Assembly: GCF_014207745.1 (NCBI RefSeq)
Contig: NZ_JACHJB010000002.1
Coordinates: 1,426,001-1,490,000 of the forward strand
Direction: 5' to 3'
From: Nonomuraea muscovyensis
Lineage (GTDB): Bacteria; Actinomycetota; Actinomycetes; Streptosporangiales; Streptosporangiaceae
Length of the DNA: 64,000 nt
Shown here: piece by piece, positions 21,559 to 29,793 of the stretch
Position numbering within the stretch: the first letter of the stretch is position 1
How the letters are laid out: each line of letters opens with the position of its first letter
The notes under the pieces: model-generated
Databases searched by the model: none
What the model was told of the DNA's origin: nothing
The model's input: only the letters and a program-made list of their open reading frames with translations
Translations under genes and position numbers: made by a program

Positions 21559-22404
21559 ATGAGATTTCTGGTGTTCGGAGCGGGCGGCGCCCAGGGCGGG
21601 GTTGTGGCCCGGCGGCTGGCGGACGAGGGGTACGCGGTGCGGGGGCTGTCCCGGGCGGGGGCCGCACCCGAGGGGGTGGAGCCGTTCCGGGCGGACCTCG
21701 GGGACGCCGCGCGGGTCGCGGAGGCGTTCACCGGGGTGACGCACGCCTCGGTGGTGCTGCCGCTGGAGTTCGAGCCGGGCCGGGTCGCGGCGTACGTGCG
21801 GCACGTGGTGGACGCGGCGAAGGCGGCCGGGGTGCGGCGGCTGGTGTTCTGCACGGGCAACCGGCTGCCGGTGGACGAGACAGGGGTGGCGGCGTTCGAG
21901 ACGCGGCGGGCCGCGGCGCGGGCGATGCTGGAGTCGCCGGTGCCGTCGGTGGTGTTGTGCCCGCCGCTGTACCTGGAGAACCTGGCGGCGCCGTGGGTGC
22001 GGGACGGGCTGGCGGCCGAGGGGGTGCTGCGCTACCCGGTCCCGGCGGGGGTGCCGGTGGCCTGGCTGAGCCATGCCGACCTGGCCGCCGCCACGCTGGC
22101 CGCGCTCACCCGGGACGGCCTGGAGGGAGCCACGCTGGACCTGGGCGGGGAACCGGTGACGGGGCCGGAACTGGCCGCGGCCTTCGGGGCCCGGTACGAG
22201 GGGGTGGACGTGGACGCCTTCGAGGCGGGGCTGGCCGCGGCCGCGGGGGCGCGGACGGCCGCGGGGGTGGCGTCGACGTACCGGTGGGTCGCGGACCGGG
22301 GACACGACCTGTATGCCGCTCCGTCCGGGGGCGCGGAGCGGCTCGGCATCACGGTGACGTCACCGGCCGCCTGGGCTGCCGCCCGGCCCTGGGTCACCGC
22401 GTGA
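21559..22404 (+). CDS. NmrA-like NAD(P)-binding protein
   Basis: 281 residues with an atypical short-chain dehydrogenase fold. The dinucleotide motif GAGGAQGGVVARRL starts at residue 8, followed by GVEPFRADLGD and VRRLVFCTGN. The C-terminal half has SHADLAAATLAALT and LDLGGEPVTGPELAAAFG, typical of NmrA/quinone-oxidoreductase-like proteins that either reduce small molecules or sense NADP. It is divergent from the AraC gene and coupled to the SnoaL-like gene by a GTGA overlap, so the pair are probably induced together by the AraC protein. Confidence 0.88.
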   Translation: MRFLVFGAGGAQGGVVARRLADEGYAVRGLSRAGAAPEGVEPFRADLGDAARVAEAFTGVTHASVVLPLEFEPGRVAAYVRHVVDAAKAAGVRRLVFCTGNRLPVDETGVAAFETRRAAARAMLESPVPSVVLCPPLYLENLAAPWVRDGLAAEGVLRYPVPAGVPVAWLSHADLAAATLAALTRDGLEGATLDLGGEPVTGPELAAAFGARYEGVDVDAFEAGLAAAAGARTAAGVASTYRWVADRGHDLYAAPSGGAERLGITVTSPAAWAAARPWVTA

Positions 22405-22916
22405 CGCCCCGCCCGGAGACCCCACCCGGCGACGCGCCCAACGCGCCGCAGGCGACCTCCGCGCAGACGGACACCGTACGGGCGGACGTACGGTCTGAGG
22501 AACAGGCGAACGTGCGGGCGGACGCGCAGGAGGAGGTCGAACAGGCGCGCACTGTGCAGGCGGAGGTCGTGCGGCATCACGAGGTCATCGAGAGGTGGCT
22601 GGCCGGGACCGCGCCGCGGGCGTCGTTCGGACGGTTCGCCGAAGCGCACGCGCCCGGCTTCACGCTGGCGGCCCCGGACGGGCGGCTGCTGTCTCGGGCC
22701 GAGGTGCTGGCCGAGGTGGAGGCCGCGTACGGACGCCGGCCGGACGCGCGCATCGAGATCCGCGACGTCACCGTGGTGGCCGCGGCGGCGGGCGTCGTCG
22801 TCGCCCGCTACGAGGAGTGGCAGCACACCGAGGGCCGCCGCGCCACGGTCGTCCTCGCCCACGGTCCGGCCGGGCCGCGGTGGCTGCACCTGCACGAAAC
22901 CTGGCTGACCGGCTGA
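22401..22916 (+). CDS. SnoaL-like/DUF4440-type protein with charged N-terminal extension
   Basis: 171 residues. The first 50 are hydrophilic and repetitive (VRADVRSEEQANVRADAQEE), likely unstructured or coiled coil. The rest has the NTF2-like pattern: VVRHHEVIERWLAGT, FGRFAEAHAPGFTLAAPDGRLLSRAEVLAEVEAAYG, VVVARYEEWQHTEGRRATVVLA, and the end RWLHLHETWLTG. Such domains serve as small isomerase/hydrolase folds or binding partners. The GTG overlaps the NmrA stop, so the two proteins are coupled in translation. Confidence 0.8.
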   Translation: MTPRPETPPGDAPNAPQATSAQTDTVRADVRSEEQANVRADAQEEVEQARTVQAEVVRHHEVIERWLAGTAPRASFGRFAEAHAPGFTLAAPDGRLLSRAEVLAEVEAAYGRRPDARIEIRDVTVVAAAAGVVVARYEEWQHTEGRRATVVLAHGPAGPRWLHLHETWLTG

Positions 22917-22995
22917 ACGCCGCACGGGTCCGGCGGACCCGCTCCGCCGACTGAGCCCCGCGCACACCTGCCGCCCCGCCCGGCCGCGTCAGCCG

Positions 22996-23155
22996 GTCAA
23001 GACTCCGCGCACTCGAAACTCGGCGCGGGTCGAGACTCAGCGCACTCGAAACTCAGCGCGGGTCGAGACTCCGCGCACTCGAAACTCGGCACGGTCGAAA
23101 CTCGGCGCACTCGAGGCTCAGCGCGGTCGAAGGTTCGGCCCGGCGAGGCTCAGCG
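22996..23155. repeat. Tandem array of about five 30-33-bp units
   Basis: Units start at 22996, 23029, 23062, 23094 and 23126 (33, 33, 32, 32 and 30 bp). Each unit opens GTCRARACTC and carries GCGCACTCGA in the middle; the last is degenerate. Within a unit the ACTCNGCGC word occurs twice, so the array may have grown from a half-unit of about 16 bp. It reaches 6 bases into the 3' end of the TetR gene at 23150. Confidence 0.9.
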
Positions 23156-23749
23156 GTCGAGCAGCGAGAAGGCGTGCTCGGCCGCGCGGACCGCCTCCGG
23201 CTCGACCTCGGCCAGTGGCCGGCCGGCGGCGAGCGCCGCCCAGTTGCGCCGGGCCAGGACCCGCTGGGTGGCCAGCACCTGCCCCGCCAGCAGCTCGGCC
23301 GTGAGCGCGTCGGCGGTCTCCGCCAGCGCTTCGGCCAGTGCCCGCTCGTCGTCGGCCATGTACCGGAGCACGCGGGCCGCCAGGCTGGGCGTGGCGAACA
23401 CCATGCGGTGGAAGGCCACCACCTGCGGATGGTCGTTCAGCCCGGTGACGGGGTCGTGGCGCGCCAGGCCGTCGAGGAAGTGGCGGCGCAGCGCCTCGAC
23501 CGGCCGCTCCCCCTCGCCGCGCGCCCGCACCACCCGGGCCGCCTCCGCCCGGTGGTCGGCGATGCGGTGCAGGACCAGGTCCTCCTTGGCCGGGAAGTAC
23601 TTGAACAGCGTCGGCTTCGACACCTGCGCCGCGGCGGCCACCTCGGCGACGCTCACCTCGTCGAACCCCCGCTCCAGGAAGAGCGAGACGGCCGCCGCCG
23701 AGATCGCCTCGTGCACCCGCCGCCGCTGCCGCTCGCGTAGTCCCGTCAT
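23150..23749 (-). CDS. TetR-family regulator divergent from helR
   Basis: 199 residues. The DNA-binding domain is at residues 8-55 (HEAISAAAVSLFLERGFDEV, VAEVAAAAQVSKPTLFKYFPAKEDLVL). The C-terminal domain is the mycofactocin/acyl-type TetR fold with HRMVFATPSLAARVLRYMADDERALAEAL. Its 3' end runs into the tandem array at 22996-23155. The gap to helR holds an 11-bp inverted repeat at 23765-23804, which probably is its operator and would place helR under its control. Confidence 0.92.
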   Translation of the reverse strand: MTGLRERQRRRVHEAISAAAVSLFLERGFDEVSVAEVAAAAQVSKPTLFKYFPAKEDLVLHRIADHRAEAARVVRARGEGERPVEALRRHFLDGLARHDPVTGLNDHPQVVAFHRMVFATPSLAARVLRYMADDERALAEALAETADALTAELLAGQVLATQRVLARRNWAALAAGRPLAEVEPEAVRAAEHAFSLLDR

Positions 23750-23764
23750 GCGTCCACTCTAGCA

Positions 23765-23804
23765 AAGTGTTAACCTGGTCAAACTGTTTACTCGGTTAAC
23801 ACTT
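23765..23804. promoter_or_regulatory. 11-bp inverted repeat, likely TetR operator for tetR and helR
   Basis: AAGTGTTAACC at 23765-23775 and its exact complement GGTTAACACTT at 23794-23804, spaced by 18 bases that include a further GTTTAC word. The right arm abuts the ribosome site of helR. Confidence 0.75.
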
Positions 23805-23817
23805 GGAGGATTCAGCC

Positions 23818-25806
23818 GTGGACGGACTCGACGAGGAGCGGCGGCACGCCGAACGCTGCCGCGACGGGCTGCGCAGGATGCTCGACACCGCCCGCGACAA
23901 CGTGATCACCGGGGAGACCGTCGCGGCCGACCGCTACAGCGCCGAACGGCTCGGCCGGCACCTCAAGAGCCTGGCCAAGGAACTGAGCGAGGAGCCCGAC
24001 GGGCCGCCGTTCTTCGGCCGGCTCGACTTCGGCCGGGACTCCGCCGACCACGCCGGGCGGGCGTACCACATCGGTAGGCGGCACGTCCCGGGCGAGCACG
24101 GCGCCCCGCCGCTCGTGATCGACTGGCGCGCCCCCGTCTCCCGCGCCTTCTACCGGGCCGGCGCGCGCGACCCGCAGGGGGTCGCCGTGCGCCGCCGCTT
24201 CGGCTGGTCCGGCGGCACGCTCACCTCCTACGAGGACGAACGGCTGGAGCTGGGCGAGCAGGGCGACAGCCGCATCCTGGCCGCCGAGATCGAGCGGCCC
24301 AGGGTCGGCCCCATGCGCGACATCGTCGCCACCATCCAGCCCGAGCAGGACGACCTGGTCCGCGCCGGGCTGGAGGAGTCGGTCTGCGTGCAGGGCGCGC
24401 CCGGCACCGGCAAGACCGCGGTCGGCCTGCACCGGGCCGCCTACCTGCTGTACGCGCACCGGCAGCGGCTGGAGCGCGGCGGCGTGCTGGTGCTGGGCCC
24501 CAACCGGGCGTTCCTCGGCTACATCGCGGCCGTGCTGCCCGCGCTGGGCGAGGCGGGCGTGGAGCAGACCACGCTGGAGGGCCTGCTGTCCGCAGCGTCC
24601 CCCTCTGCGCTCGTCCGGGCCGCCGACGGCCCGGATGCCGAGGCGGTCAAGCACGACGCGCGGATGGCCGAGGTGCTGCGCCGGGCCCTTTACGCGCGGG
24701 TCGGCGAGCCGGACGGGCCGCTGGCGGTGCCCGACGGCTCCTACCGGTGGCGGGTGGGCGAGGGCGAGCTGCGCGACATCGTCGCCGGCACGCTGCGCGA
24801 CGACCTGCCCTACCTGACCGGGCGGGAGCGGGTGCGCGCCCGGGTGGTCGAGCTGGTGCGCCGCCAGGCCGAGGCGCGCGGCCAGGCGGCGAACGCGGCC
24901 TGGGTCCGGCGAATCGGCCGGGGCGTCACTCCGTTCCTGGACGCCGTCTGGCCGTCCGTCCGGCCTGAGGAGGTGCTGTGCGAGGTGCTGACCTGCCCGC
25001 CGGAGGACGGACCGCTCACCGGCGAGGAGCGGCGGGCCATCACGTGGGCGAGGCCGCCCCGCACGTACCGGAGCGCCGCCTGGTCGCGGGCCGACCTTGT
25101 GCTGCTGGACGAGGTCGCCGGGCTGCTGGAGCGGCCCGCCGGGTACGGCCACGTGATCGTGGACGAGGCACAGGACCTGTCGCCCATGGAGTGCAGGGCC
25201 GTGGCCCGGCGCAGCGAGCACGGCTCGCTCACGGTCCTCGGGGACCTGGCTCAGGGCACCACCCCGTGGGCCGCCCGTTCCTGGCCCGAGGTGATGGCCG
25301 CGCTGGGGAAGCCGCGCGCGCGGATCGTGGCGCTGACGACGGGGTTCCGGGTGCCCGCGACGGTGGTGGAGCTGGCGAACCTGCTGCTGGCGGCGCTCGA
25401 CGCGGACGTGCCCGAGACCCGTTCGCACCGCCGCGACGGGCGGCTGCGGGTCGTGCGCGTGCCGGGGCTGGAGCGGGGTGTCGTCGCCGCGGCGCGCGAG
25501 GCGCTGGGCTTCGAGGGGTCGGTGGGCGTGATCGCGGCCGACGACCACGCCGAGGCGCTGAAGGCGGCCCTGTGGGACGGCGGGCTGGACCTCGGCGAGC
25601 GGCTGAGCGTGCTGCCCGCGTCCCTGGCCAAGGGGCTGGAGTTCGACCACGTGGTGGTGGCCGAGCCGGCCGCCATCGCCGAGGCGGAGCGGCGCGGGCT
25701 CAACCGGCTGTACGTGGCGCTCACCCGCGCCGTCTCACGCCTCGACGTGGTGCACGCCCGGCCCCTGCCCGCCCCGCTCGCGACCCCGGACGCCGTCCGG
25801 ACATGA
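23818..25806 (+). CDS. helR: HelR-like superfamily I helicase, RNA polymerase recycling ATPase
   Basis: 662 residues from GTG 23818 (GGAGGA 8 bases upstream). The N-terminus is a charged coiled-coil arm (LDEERRHAERCRDGLRRMLD). Helicase motifs: QxxL-type IQPEQDDLVRAG, Walker A GAPGTGKTAVGLHRAAYLLY (about 195), Walker B VIVDEAQDLSPME (about 448), TTGFRVPATVVELAN, and the C-terminal SLAKGLEFDHVVVAEP and NRLYVALTRAVSRLDV. The 2A domain and arms fit the HelD/HelR group, which pries stalled or rifampicin-bound RNA polymerase off DNA; HelR proteins give rifamycin tolerance in Streptomyces. The usual rifamycin-associated element was not seen; a TetR-type dyad takes its place. Confidence 0.88.
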   Translation: MDGLDEERRHAERCRDGLRRMLDTARDNVITGETVAADRYSAERLGRHLKSLAKELSEEPDGPPFFGRLDFGRDSADHAGRAYHIGRRHVPGEHGAPPLVIDWRAPVSRAFYRAGARDPQGVAVRRRFGWSGGTLTSYEDERLELGEQGDSRILAAEIERPRVGPMRDIVATIQPEQDDLVRAGLEESVCVQGAPGTGKTAVGLHRAAYLLYAHRQRLERGGVLVLGPNRAFLGYIAAVLPALGEAGVEQTTLEGLLSAASPSALVRAADGPDAEAVKHDARMAEVLRRALYARVGEPDGPLAVPDGSYRWRVGEGELRDIVAGTLRDDLPYLTGRERVRARVVELVRRQAEARGQAANAAWVRRIGRGVTPFLDAVWPSVRPEEVLCEVLTCPPEDGPLTGEERRAITWARPPRTYRSAAWSRADLVLLDEVAGLLERPAGYGHVIVDEAQDLSPMECRAVARRSEHGSLTVLGDLAQGTTPWAARSWPEVMAALGKPRARIVALTTGFRVPATVVELANLLLAALDADVPETRSHRRDGRLRVVRVPGLERGVVAAAREALGFEGSVGVIAADDHAEALKAALWDGGLDLGERLSVLPASLAKGLEFDHVVVAEPAAIAEAERRGLNRLYVALTRAVSRLDVVHARPLPAPLATPDAVRT

Positions 25807-25899
25807 AACTTTCACCGGTGGTGAAGCACGTTGTCATGCCCTGGCCTGCGGCGACGCGGCGAGCCGCGCCGCACGGCCACTGATCGGCTTTGACGATAC

Positions 25900-25913
25900 G
25901 GAAAGCGCTTTCC
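25900..25913. promoter_or_regulatory. LacI-type operator before pectate lyase
   Basis: Perfect 14-bp palindrome GGAAAGCGCTTTCC, 56 bases before the ATG. AAGCGCTT cores are typical of LacI-family sites at carbohydrate genes. A TTTGAC at about 25889 may be the -35 box, so the operator would overlap the promoter. Confidence 0.7.
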
Positions 25914-25969
25914 TACCGTTGCGACATCGCGTGGTCCACCCCACCCGTCCCCCTGGGAGGAACCAAGAG

Positions 25970-26917
25970 ATGCGCGCACCACGACGTACCCTGATCACCG
26001 GCCTCACCGCCGCCCTCGCCATGACCGGCCTGGCCGCCGCGACGACCCAGCAGGCCTCTGCCGATACCGCCCTGGTCGGCTGGGCCACCCAGGGCGGCGG
26101 CACCACCGGCGGCGGCTCCACCCCGCCCACCACGGTGACCTCGTCCTCGGCCCTGTCCAGCGCCCTGTCGTCCGGCTCGCCCGCCGTCATCCGGGTGTCC
26201 GGGACGATCTCCTGCTCCGGCATGCTGAAGGTGGCCTCGAACAAGACCGTCATCGGCAACTCCGGCGCGACGATCTCCGGCTGCGGCTTCAACGTCACCA
26301 GGGCGTCCAACGTGATCATCCGCAACCTCACCTTCCGCGGCTGGAACGACGACGCCGTCAACGTCCAGTACTCCACCCGCGTGTGGATCGACCACAACAC
26401 CTTCACCGACGGCAACGACGGCGCGGTGGACGTCAAGCGCGCCAGCGACTACGTCACCATCTCCTGGAACAGGGTGCACGACCACGACAAGTCCATGCTG
26501 CTCGGCCACAGCGACGACAACGGCTCGGAGGACCGGGGCAAGCTGAGAGTGACCTACCACCACAACTGGTTCGACGGCTCCAACCAGCGCCACCCGCGCG
26601 TGCGCTTCGGCAACCCGGTGCACGTCTACAACAACTTCTACGCCGACAACGGCGGCTACGGCGTCGCCTCCACGCAGGAGGCGGGCGTCCTGGTCGAGGG
26701 CAACTCCTTCGAGAACGTGGACGACCCCTACCACCGCGGCGAGGGCAGCTCACCCCCCGGCAACCTGGTGGCCCGCAACAACCACCTCGTCAACTCCGGC
26801 AGCGGCGACGCCGGCGGCAGCGTGAACTCGATCCCCTACTCCTACCAGCTCGACGCGCCTGCCAGCGTCAAGTCGATCGTGACGAGCGGGGCCGGAGCGG
26901 GCCGCATCCCGATCTGA
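25970..26917 (+). CDS. Secreted pectate lyase, polysaccharide lyase family 1
   Basis: 315 residues from ATG 25970 (GGGAGG 9 bases upstream). The signal peptide is MRAPRRTLITGLTAALAMTG with cleavage after QQASA. The beta-helix carries family motifs: NVIIRNLTFRGW, VWIDHNTFTDGNDGAVDVKR (calcium site Asp residues), VTYHHNWFDGSNQRHPRVRFG (catalytic RxPxxR). It cleaves polygalacturonate by beta-elimination outside the cell. A Gly/Thr/Ser linker (GGGTTGGGSTPPTT) precedes the helix. It stands alone, with a LacI-type palindrome upstream and a hairpin downstream. Expression is likely sugar-controlled. Confidence 0.95.
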   Translation: MRAPRRTLITGLTAALAMTGLAAATTQQASADTALVGWATQGGGTTGGGSTPPTTVTSSSALSSALSSGSPAVIRVSGTISCSGMLKVASNKTVIGNSGATISGCGFNVTRASNVIIRNLTFRGWNDDAVNVQYSTRVWIDHNTFTDGNDGAVDVKRASDYVTISWNRVHDHDKSMLLGHSDDNGSEDRGKLRVTYHHNWFDGSNQRHPRVRFGNPVHVYNNFYADNGGYGVASTQEAGVLVEGNSFENVDDPYHRGEGSSPPGNLVARNNHLVNSGSGDAGGSVNSIPYSYQLDAPASVKSIVTSGAGAGRIPI

Positions 26918-26962
26918 CCTCCCTGACCTGGCCGCCCTGACCTGGCCTCGCCTGATCTCAGC

Positions 26963-26993
26963 GGACGCGGCCCCGTCGCCCGGGGCCGCGTCC
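26963..26993. terminator. Strong hairpin after pectate lyase
   Basis: Perfect 13-bp stem (GGACGCGGCCCCG / CGGGGCCGCGTCC) with a 5-base loop, between two converging transcripts; it can serve both directions. Confidence 0.75.
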
Positions 26994-27047
26994 CACGAGC
27001 CGCGTCAGGCCCGTCCGCCTGGGGGATGCTCCTTTCCAGCCGCCCCC

Positions 27048-27191
27048 CACGACCGTCTGCTGGAAGACCGACCCCGGCACCCGCCCCAGCAACGCCGACA
27101 GCTCCCGATCCGAAAGCCCGGCGACGTCCTGCCCGCCGAGCAGGAGTCCCCTCGTCACGACGCGCCCCCGCCCGGGCCCAGCTCCCTGCAC
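27048..27191 (-). pseudogene. Remnant of a MacB/LolD-type ABC exporter ATPase
   Basis: Directly after the lipoprotein gene on the same strand, the frame reads RGLLLGGQDVAGLSDRELSALL then RVPGSVFQQTV. This is the segment between Walker A and the Q-loop of MacB/LolD ATPases (GxxLxGxDVxxLSDRELAxLR, then VFQ). There is no Walker A before it and no signature or Walker B after it, so about 35 residues remain of a protein of about 230. Operons of this kind (two-component system, small lipoprotein, adaptor, ATPase, permease) are common in actinomycetes; here the exporter was deleted. Confidence 0.7.
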
Positions 27192-27694
27192 GCCTGCTGG
27201 GCCGCCTTGACCTTCTCCTCCGGCGTACCCGGTTCGACGCGGAGCCGGATCCGGCCGTCGGAGCCCGGGTCCGCCACGTCGATGCCGTGCTCACGCATGC
27301 ACTGGGCGAGCTTCACCGCACGGTCGAGCGCCTCCTCGTCCGGCTTGCCCTTGGGACCGCCGACCGCGCCCTCCATGAAGTGCTCGCAGGCCTTCTGGGC
27401 CTCGTCCACCGCCTTCTCCTGGCCCTTGCGCGCCTTGATCCTGATCGCGCCGTCGGGGTCGGGGTCGTCCATGTCCACGCCGTGCTCACGCATGCACTGC
27501 GCGAACTTGAGCTGGGCCTCCCTGCGGTCGCCGGTCGCCGACGGCCCGGGGGACGACGCACCGGACGACGGGGCCGCCGCGCTCCCCGTGGCGTCGCCCG
27601 CGCTCACGACTCCCGCGTCCCTGGCGGCTGGGCCGCCGCACCCGGTCAGGGCGGCGGCCAGGGCGGCCGCGGCCAGTAGGGGACGTACGTTCAT
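27155..27694 (-). CDS. Lipoprotein with two CMREHG repeats
   Basis: 179 residues from ATG 27694 (GAGGAG upstream). The lipoprotein signal is MNVRPLLAAAALAAALTGC with the lipobox LTGC. After an Ala/Ser/Gly linker come two copies of a domain of about 45 residues: LKFAQCMREHGVDMDDPDPD and KLAQCMREHGIDVADPGSDG, each followed by a KxxxAQxAC helix. Each copy has a cysteine pair that could be bridged. Such proteins sit next to MacB-type exporters and their two-component regulators in actinomycetes. It is divergent from the response regulator, with 155 bases between. Confidence 0.85.
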   Translation of the reverse strand: MNVRPLLAAAALAAALTGCGGPAARDAGVVSAGDATGSAAAPSSGASSPGPSATGDRREAQLKFAQCMREHGVDMDDPDPDGAIRIKARKGQEKAVDEAQKACEHFMEGAVGGPKGKPDEEALDRAVKLAQCMREHGIDVADPGSDGRIRLRVEPGTPEEKVKAAQQACRELGPGGGAS

Positions 27695-27849
27695 AGCGGT
27701 CACTCCTCGGCGCCGCGGGTCACTCGCCCGGGCGCCAGGCTCACTTCAGCGGTGCCGGTGCTAAACCCGGGTAAGCGACGGCCAGTCCCCTTATCCGCCG
27801 CTAACACCCCGTCCGCCACGCTTCGGAGCGGAACGGAAGGGGGCCCGGG

Positions 27850-28503
27850 ATGCGGGTGCTCGTCGTCGAGGACGAAGAGGAGCTGGCCGACGCCATCGCG
27901 CGGGGCCTGCGGCTGCACGCGATCGCGGTCGACGTGGCCTACGACGGGCGCGAGGCGCTGGCGATGGCCGCCTGCGCGCCCTACGACGTCGTGGTCCTCG
28001 ACCGCGACCTGCCCGAGGTGCACGGGGACGACGTCTGCCGCGAGCTGGCGGCCGGCCGCACGCCCGGGCGGGTGCTCATGCTGACGGCGGCCGGGCGGGT
28101 GCTCGACCGGGTCGGCGGGCTGTCGCTCGGCGCGGACGACTACCTGGTCAAGCCGTTCACCTTCGCCGAGCTGGTGGCCCGCGTCCGGGCGCTGGCGCGC
28201 CGCTCGCGGCGGGCCGGCCCGGCCACCGTGGAACGGGCCGGGATCCGGCTGGACCCCGGCCGGCGCACGGTCACCCGCGACGGGCGGGAGATCACGCTCA
28301 ACCGCAAGGAGTTCGACGTGCTGCACGAGCTGCTGGTGGCCGGTGGCGGCCTGGTCTCGACGGCCGAGCTGCGCCGGAGGGTCTGGGACGAGTACGCCGA
28401 CGCCGCCAGCGGGGTGCTGCGCGTCACGCTGACCTCGCTGCGCAGGAAGCTCGGCGCGCCCCCGACGATCGAGAACGTGCCCGGCCGGGGCTACCGGCTG
28501 TGA
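27850..28503 (+). CDS. OmpR-family response regulator
   Basis: 217 residues. Receiver domain 1-115 with the acidic pair near residues 8-9 (VVEDEEE), phosphoacceptor Asp51 in VVVLDRDLPE, Thr in LMLTAAG, Lys in DDYLVKPF. Winged-helix DNA-binding domain 125-217 with LNRKEFDVLHELLVAGGGLV and NVPGRGYRL. The stop overlaps the GTG of the histidine kinase. It probably controlled the lipoprotein and the lost ABC exporter on the other side. Confidence 0.95.
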   Translation: MRVLVVEDEEELADAIARGLRLHAIAVDVAYDGREALAMAACAPYDVVVLDRDLPEVHGDDVCRELAAGRTPGRVLMLTAAGRVLDRVGGLSLGADDYLVKPFTFAELVARVRALARRSRRAGPATVERAGIRLDPGRRTVTRDGREITLNRKEFDVLHELLVAGGGLVSTAELRRRVWDEYADAASGVLRVTLTSLRRKLGAPPTIENVPGRGYRL

Positions 28504-29702
28504 GGCCCAGCGGCCCGTTCCCCTGGCGCCGGCTGTCGCCGTGGCACCGGCTGGGACTGCGCGCGCGACTCACCCTCCTCTACGGCGGACTCTTCTTCAC
28601 GGCCGGCTCGCTGTTGCTGTGGTCGACGTACCTGCTGTCCGCGCGAGCGCTGTCGGAGCAGTTCGCCGCCGGCGCGACGAAGGTCGTCAAGGGCAAGTCG
28701 GCCCTGTTGCCCGGCGCCGCGTCACAGCCTCCGGTCGATGTGGTCTTCCACCAGGTCCAGGTGGACGTGCGGCAGCGGGGCGAGAGCGTGCTGGAAGAGA
28801 TGCTCGGCTTCTCCGTCGTCATCATGGTGCTGCTCGGAGCGGTCGCCATCCTGCTCGGGCACCTGGTGGCCGGACGGGCCCTACGCCCCCTCGACCACCT
28901 CACCCAGACCGCCCGACGCCTGTCCGAAAGCAACCTGCACGAACGCATCGCTCTGCAAGGCCCACCCGACGAAGTCAAACGCCTGGCCGACACCTTCGAC
29001 GCCATGCTCGACAGGCTGCACCGCGTGTTCGACGGCCAACGACGCTTCATCGCCAACGCCTCCCACGAACTACGCACCCCCCTGGCCATCAACCGAACCG
29101 TCCTGGAGGTCTCACTCGAGGAACCCACCGCATCCCCCGACCTCAAAACCCTCGCACGCGCCCTGCTCGGCACCAACGCCCGCTACGAACGCCTCATCGA
29201 AGGACTCCTCCTCCTGGCCCAGTCCGAACAGGAACTCGACACCCGCAAAACGATCAACCTCGCCCAGGTGACACGCGCCGTACTCGAACAACTCACACCA
29301 GAACGACGCAAACGGCCGATCACCATCCACCACGACCTGCCACCCGCCCTGGCCACAGGCGACCCGCTGCTCCTGGAACGATGCGTGTTCAACCTGATCG
29401 AGAACGCGCTCAAGTACAACGTCCGCGACGGACAGGTGTGGATACGACTCCACCAGCAGGATGGATGGGCCGTCATCGAGGTCGCCAACACCGGATCCGC
29501 CATAGCCCCCTACGACGTGGACGACCTGTTCCAACCGTTCCGCCGAGCACACGGCGACCGCGTCCGTTCGGCACGAGGCACCGGCCTGGGACTGTCCATC
29601 GTCCGCGCCATCACCGACGCCCACGACGGAACCGTCACCGCCCGCGCCCGCCCCGAAGGCGGCCTCACCGTCACGGTCCGCCTCCCCGCCCCACCGAGCT
29701 GA
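28500..29702 (+). CDS. Sensor histidine kinase, HAMP-HisKA-HATPase
   Basis: 400 residues, GTG start overlapping the response-regulator stop. Two membrane helices (about 25-48 and 103-125) flank a short outer loop of about 55 residues, then HAMP, HisKA with His189 in NASHELRTPLA, and HATPase with NLIENALKYN (N-box) and RGTGLGLSIV (G2). It phosphorylates the partner regulator. From about nt 28,880 (residue 127) to the end, codon choice changes: GAA, CAA, AAA, CCA and CGA become common and the coding strand turns C- and A-rich, unlike the first 380 bases. This suggests a mosaic gene with a foreign catalytic half. Confidence 0.95.
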   Translation: MRPSGPFPWRRLSPWHRLGLRARLTLLYGGLFFTAGSLLLWSTYLLSARALSEQFAAGATKVVKGKSALLPGAASQPPVDVVFHQVQVDVRQRGESVLEEMLGFSVVIMVLLGAVAILLGHLVAGRALRPLDHLTQTARRLSESNLHERIALQGPPDEVKRLADTFDAMLDRLHRVFDGQRRFIANASHELRTPLAINRTVLEVSLEEPTASPDLKTLARALLGTNARYERLIEGLLLLAQSEQELDTRKTINLAQVTRAVLEQLTPERRKRPITIHHDLPPALATGDPLLLERCVFNLIENALKYNVRDGQVWIRLHQQDGWAVIEVANTGSAIAPYDVDDLFQPFRRAHGDRVRSARGTGLGLSIVRAITDAHDGTVTARARPEGGLTVTVRLPAPPS

Positions 29703-29793
29703 CCCCGGCCGCACCGCTTCGGCCGTTCCGTTCCGCCTCCGGCGCCCTCCAGCGGGGCCGGGGACGGAGGCGGCGGCGTGGGATGCTGGGCGG

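Noticed and set aside
22996-23155. CRISPR array
   Set aside because: Units are contiguous and degenerate with no unique spacers, and there are no cas genes in the window.
23803-23817. Earlier TTG start for helR at 23803
   Set aside because: The TTG lies within the ribosome site TTGGAGGA and the right arm of the dyad; GTG at 23818 has correct spacing.
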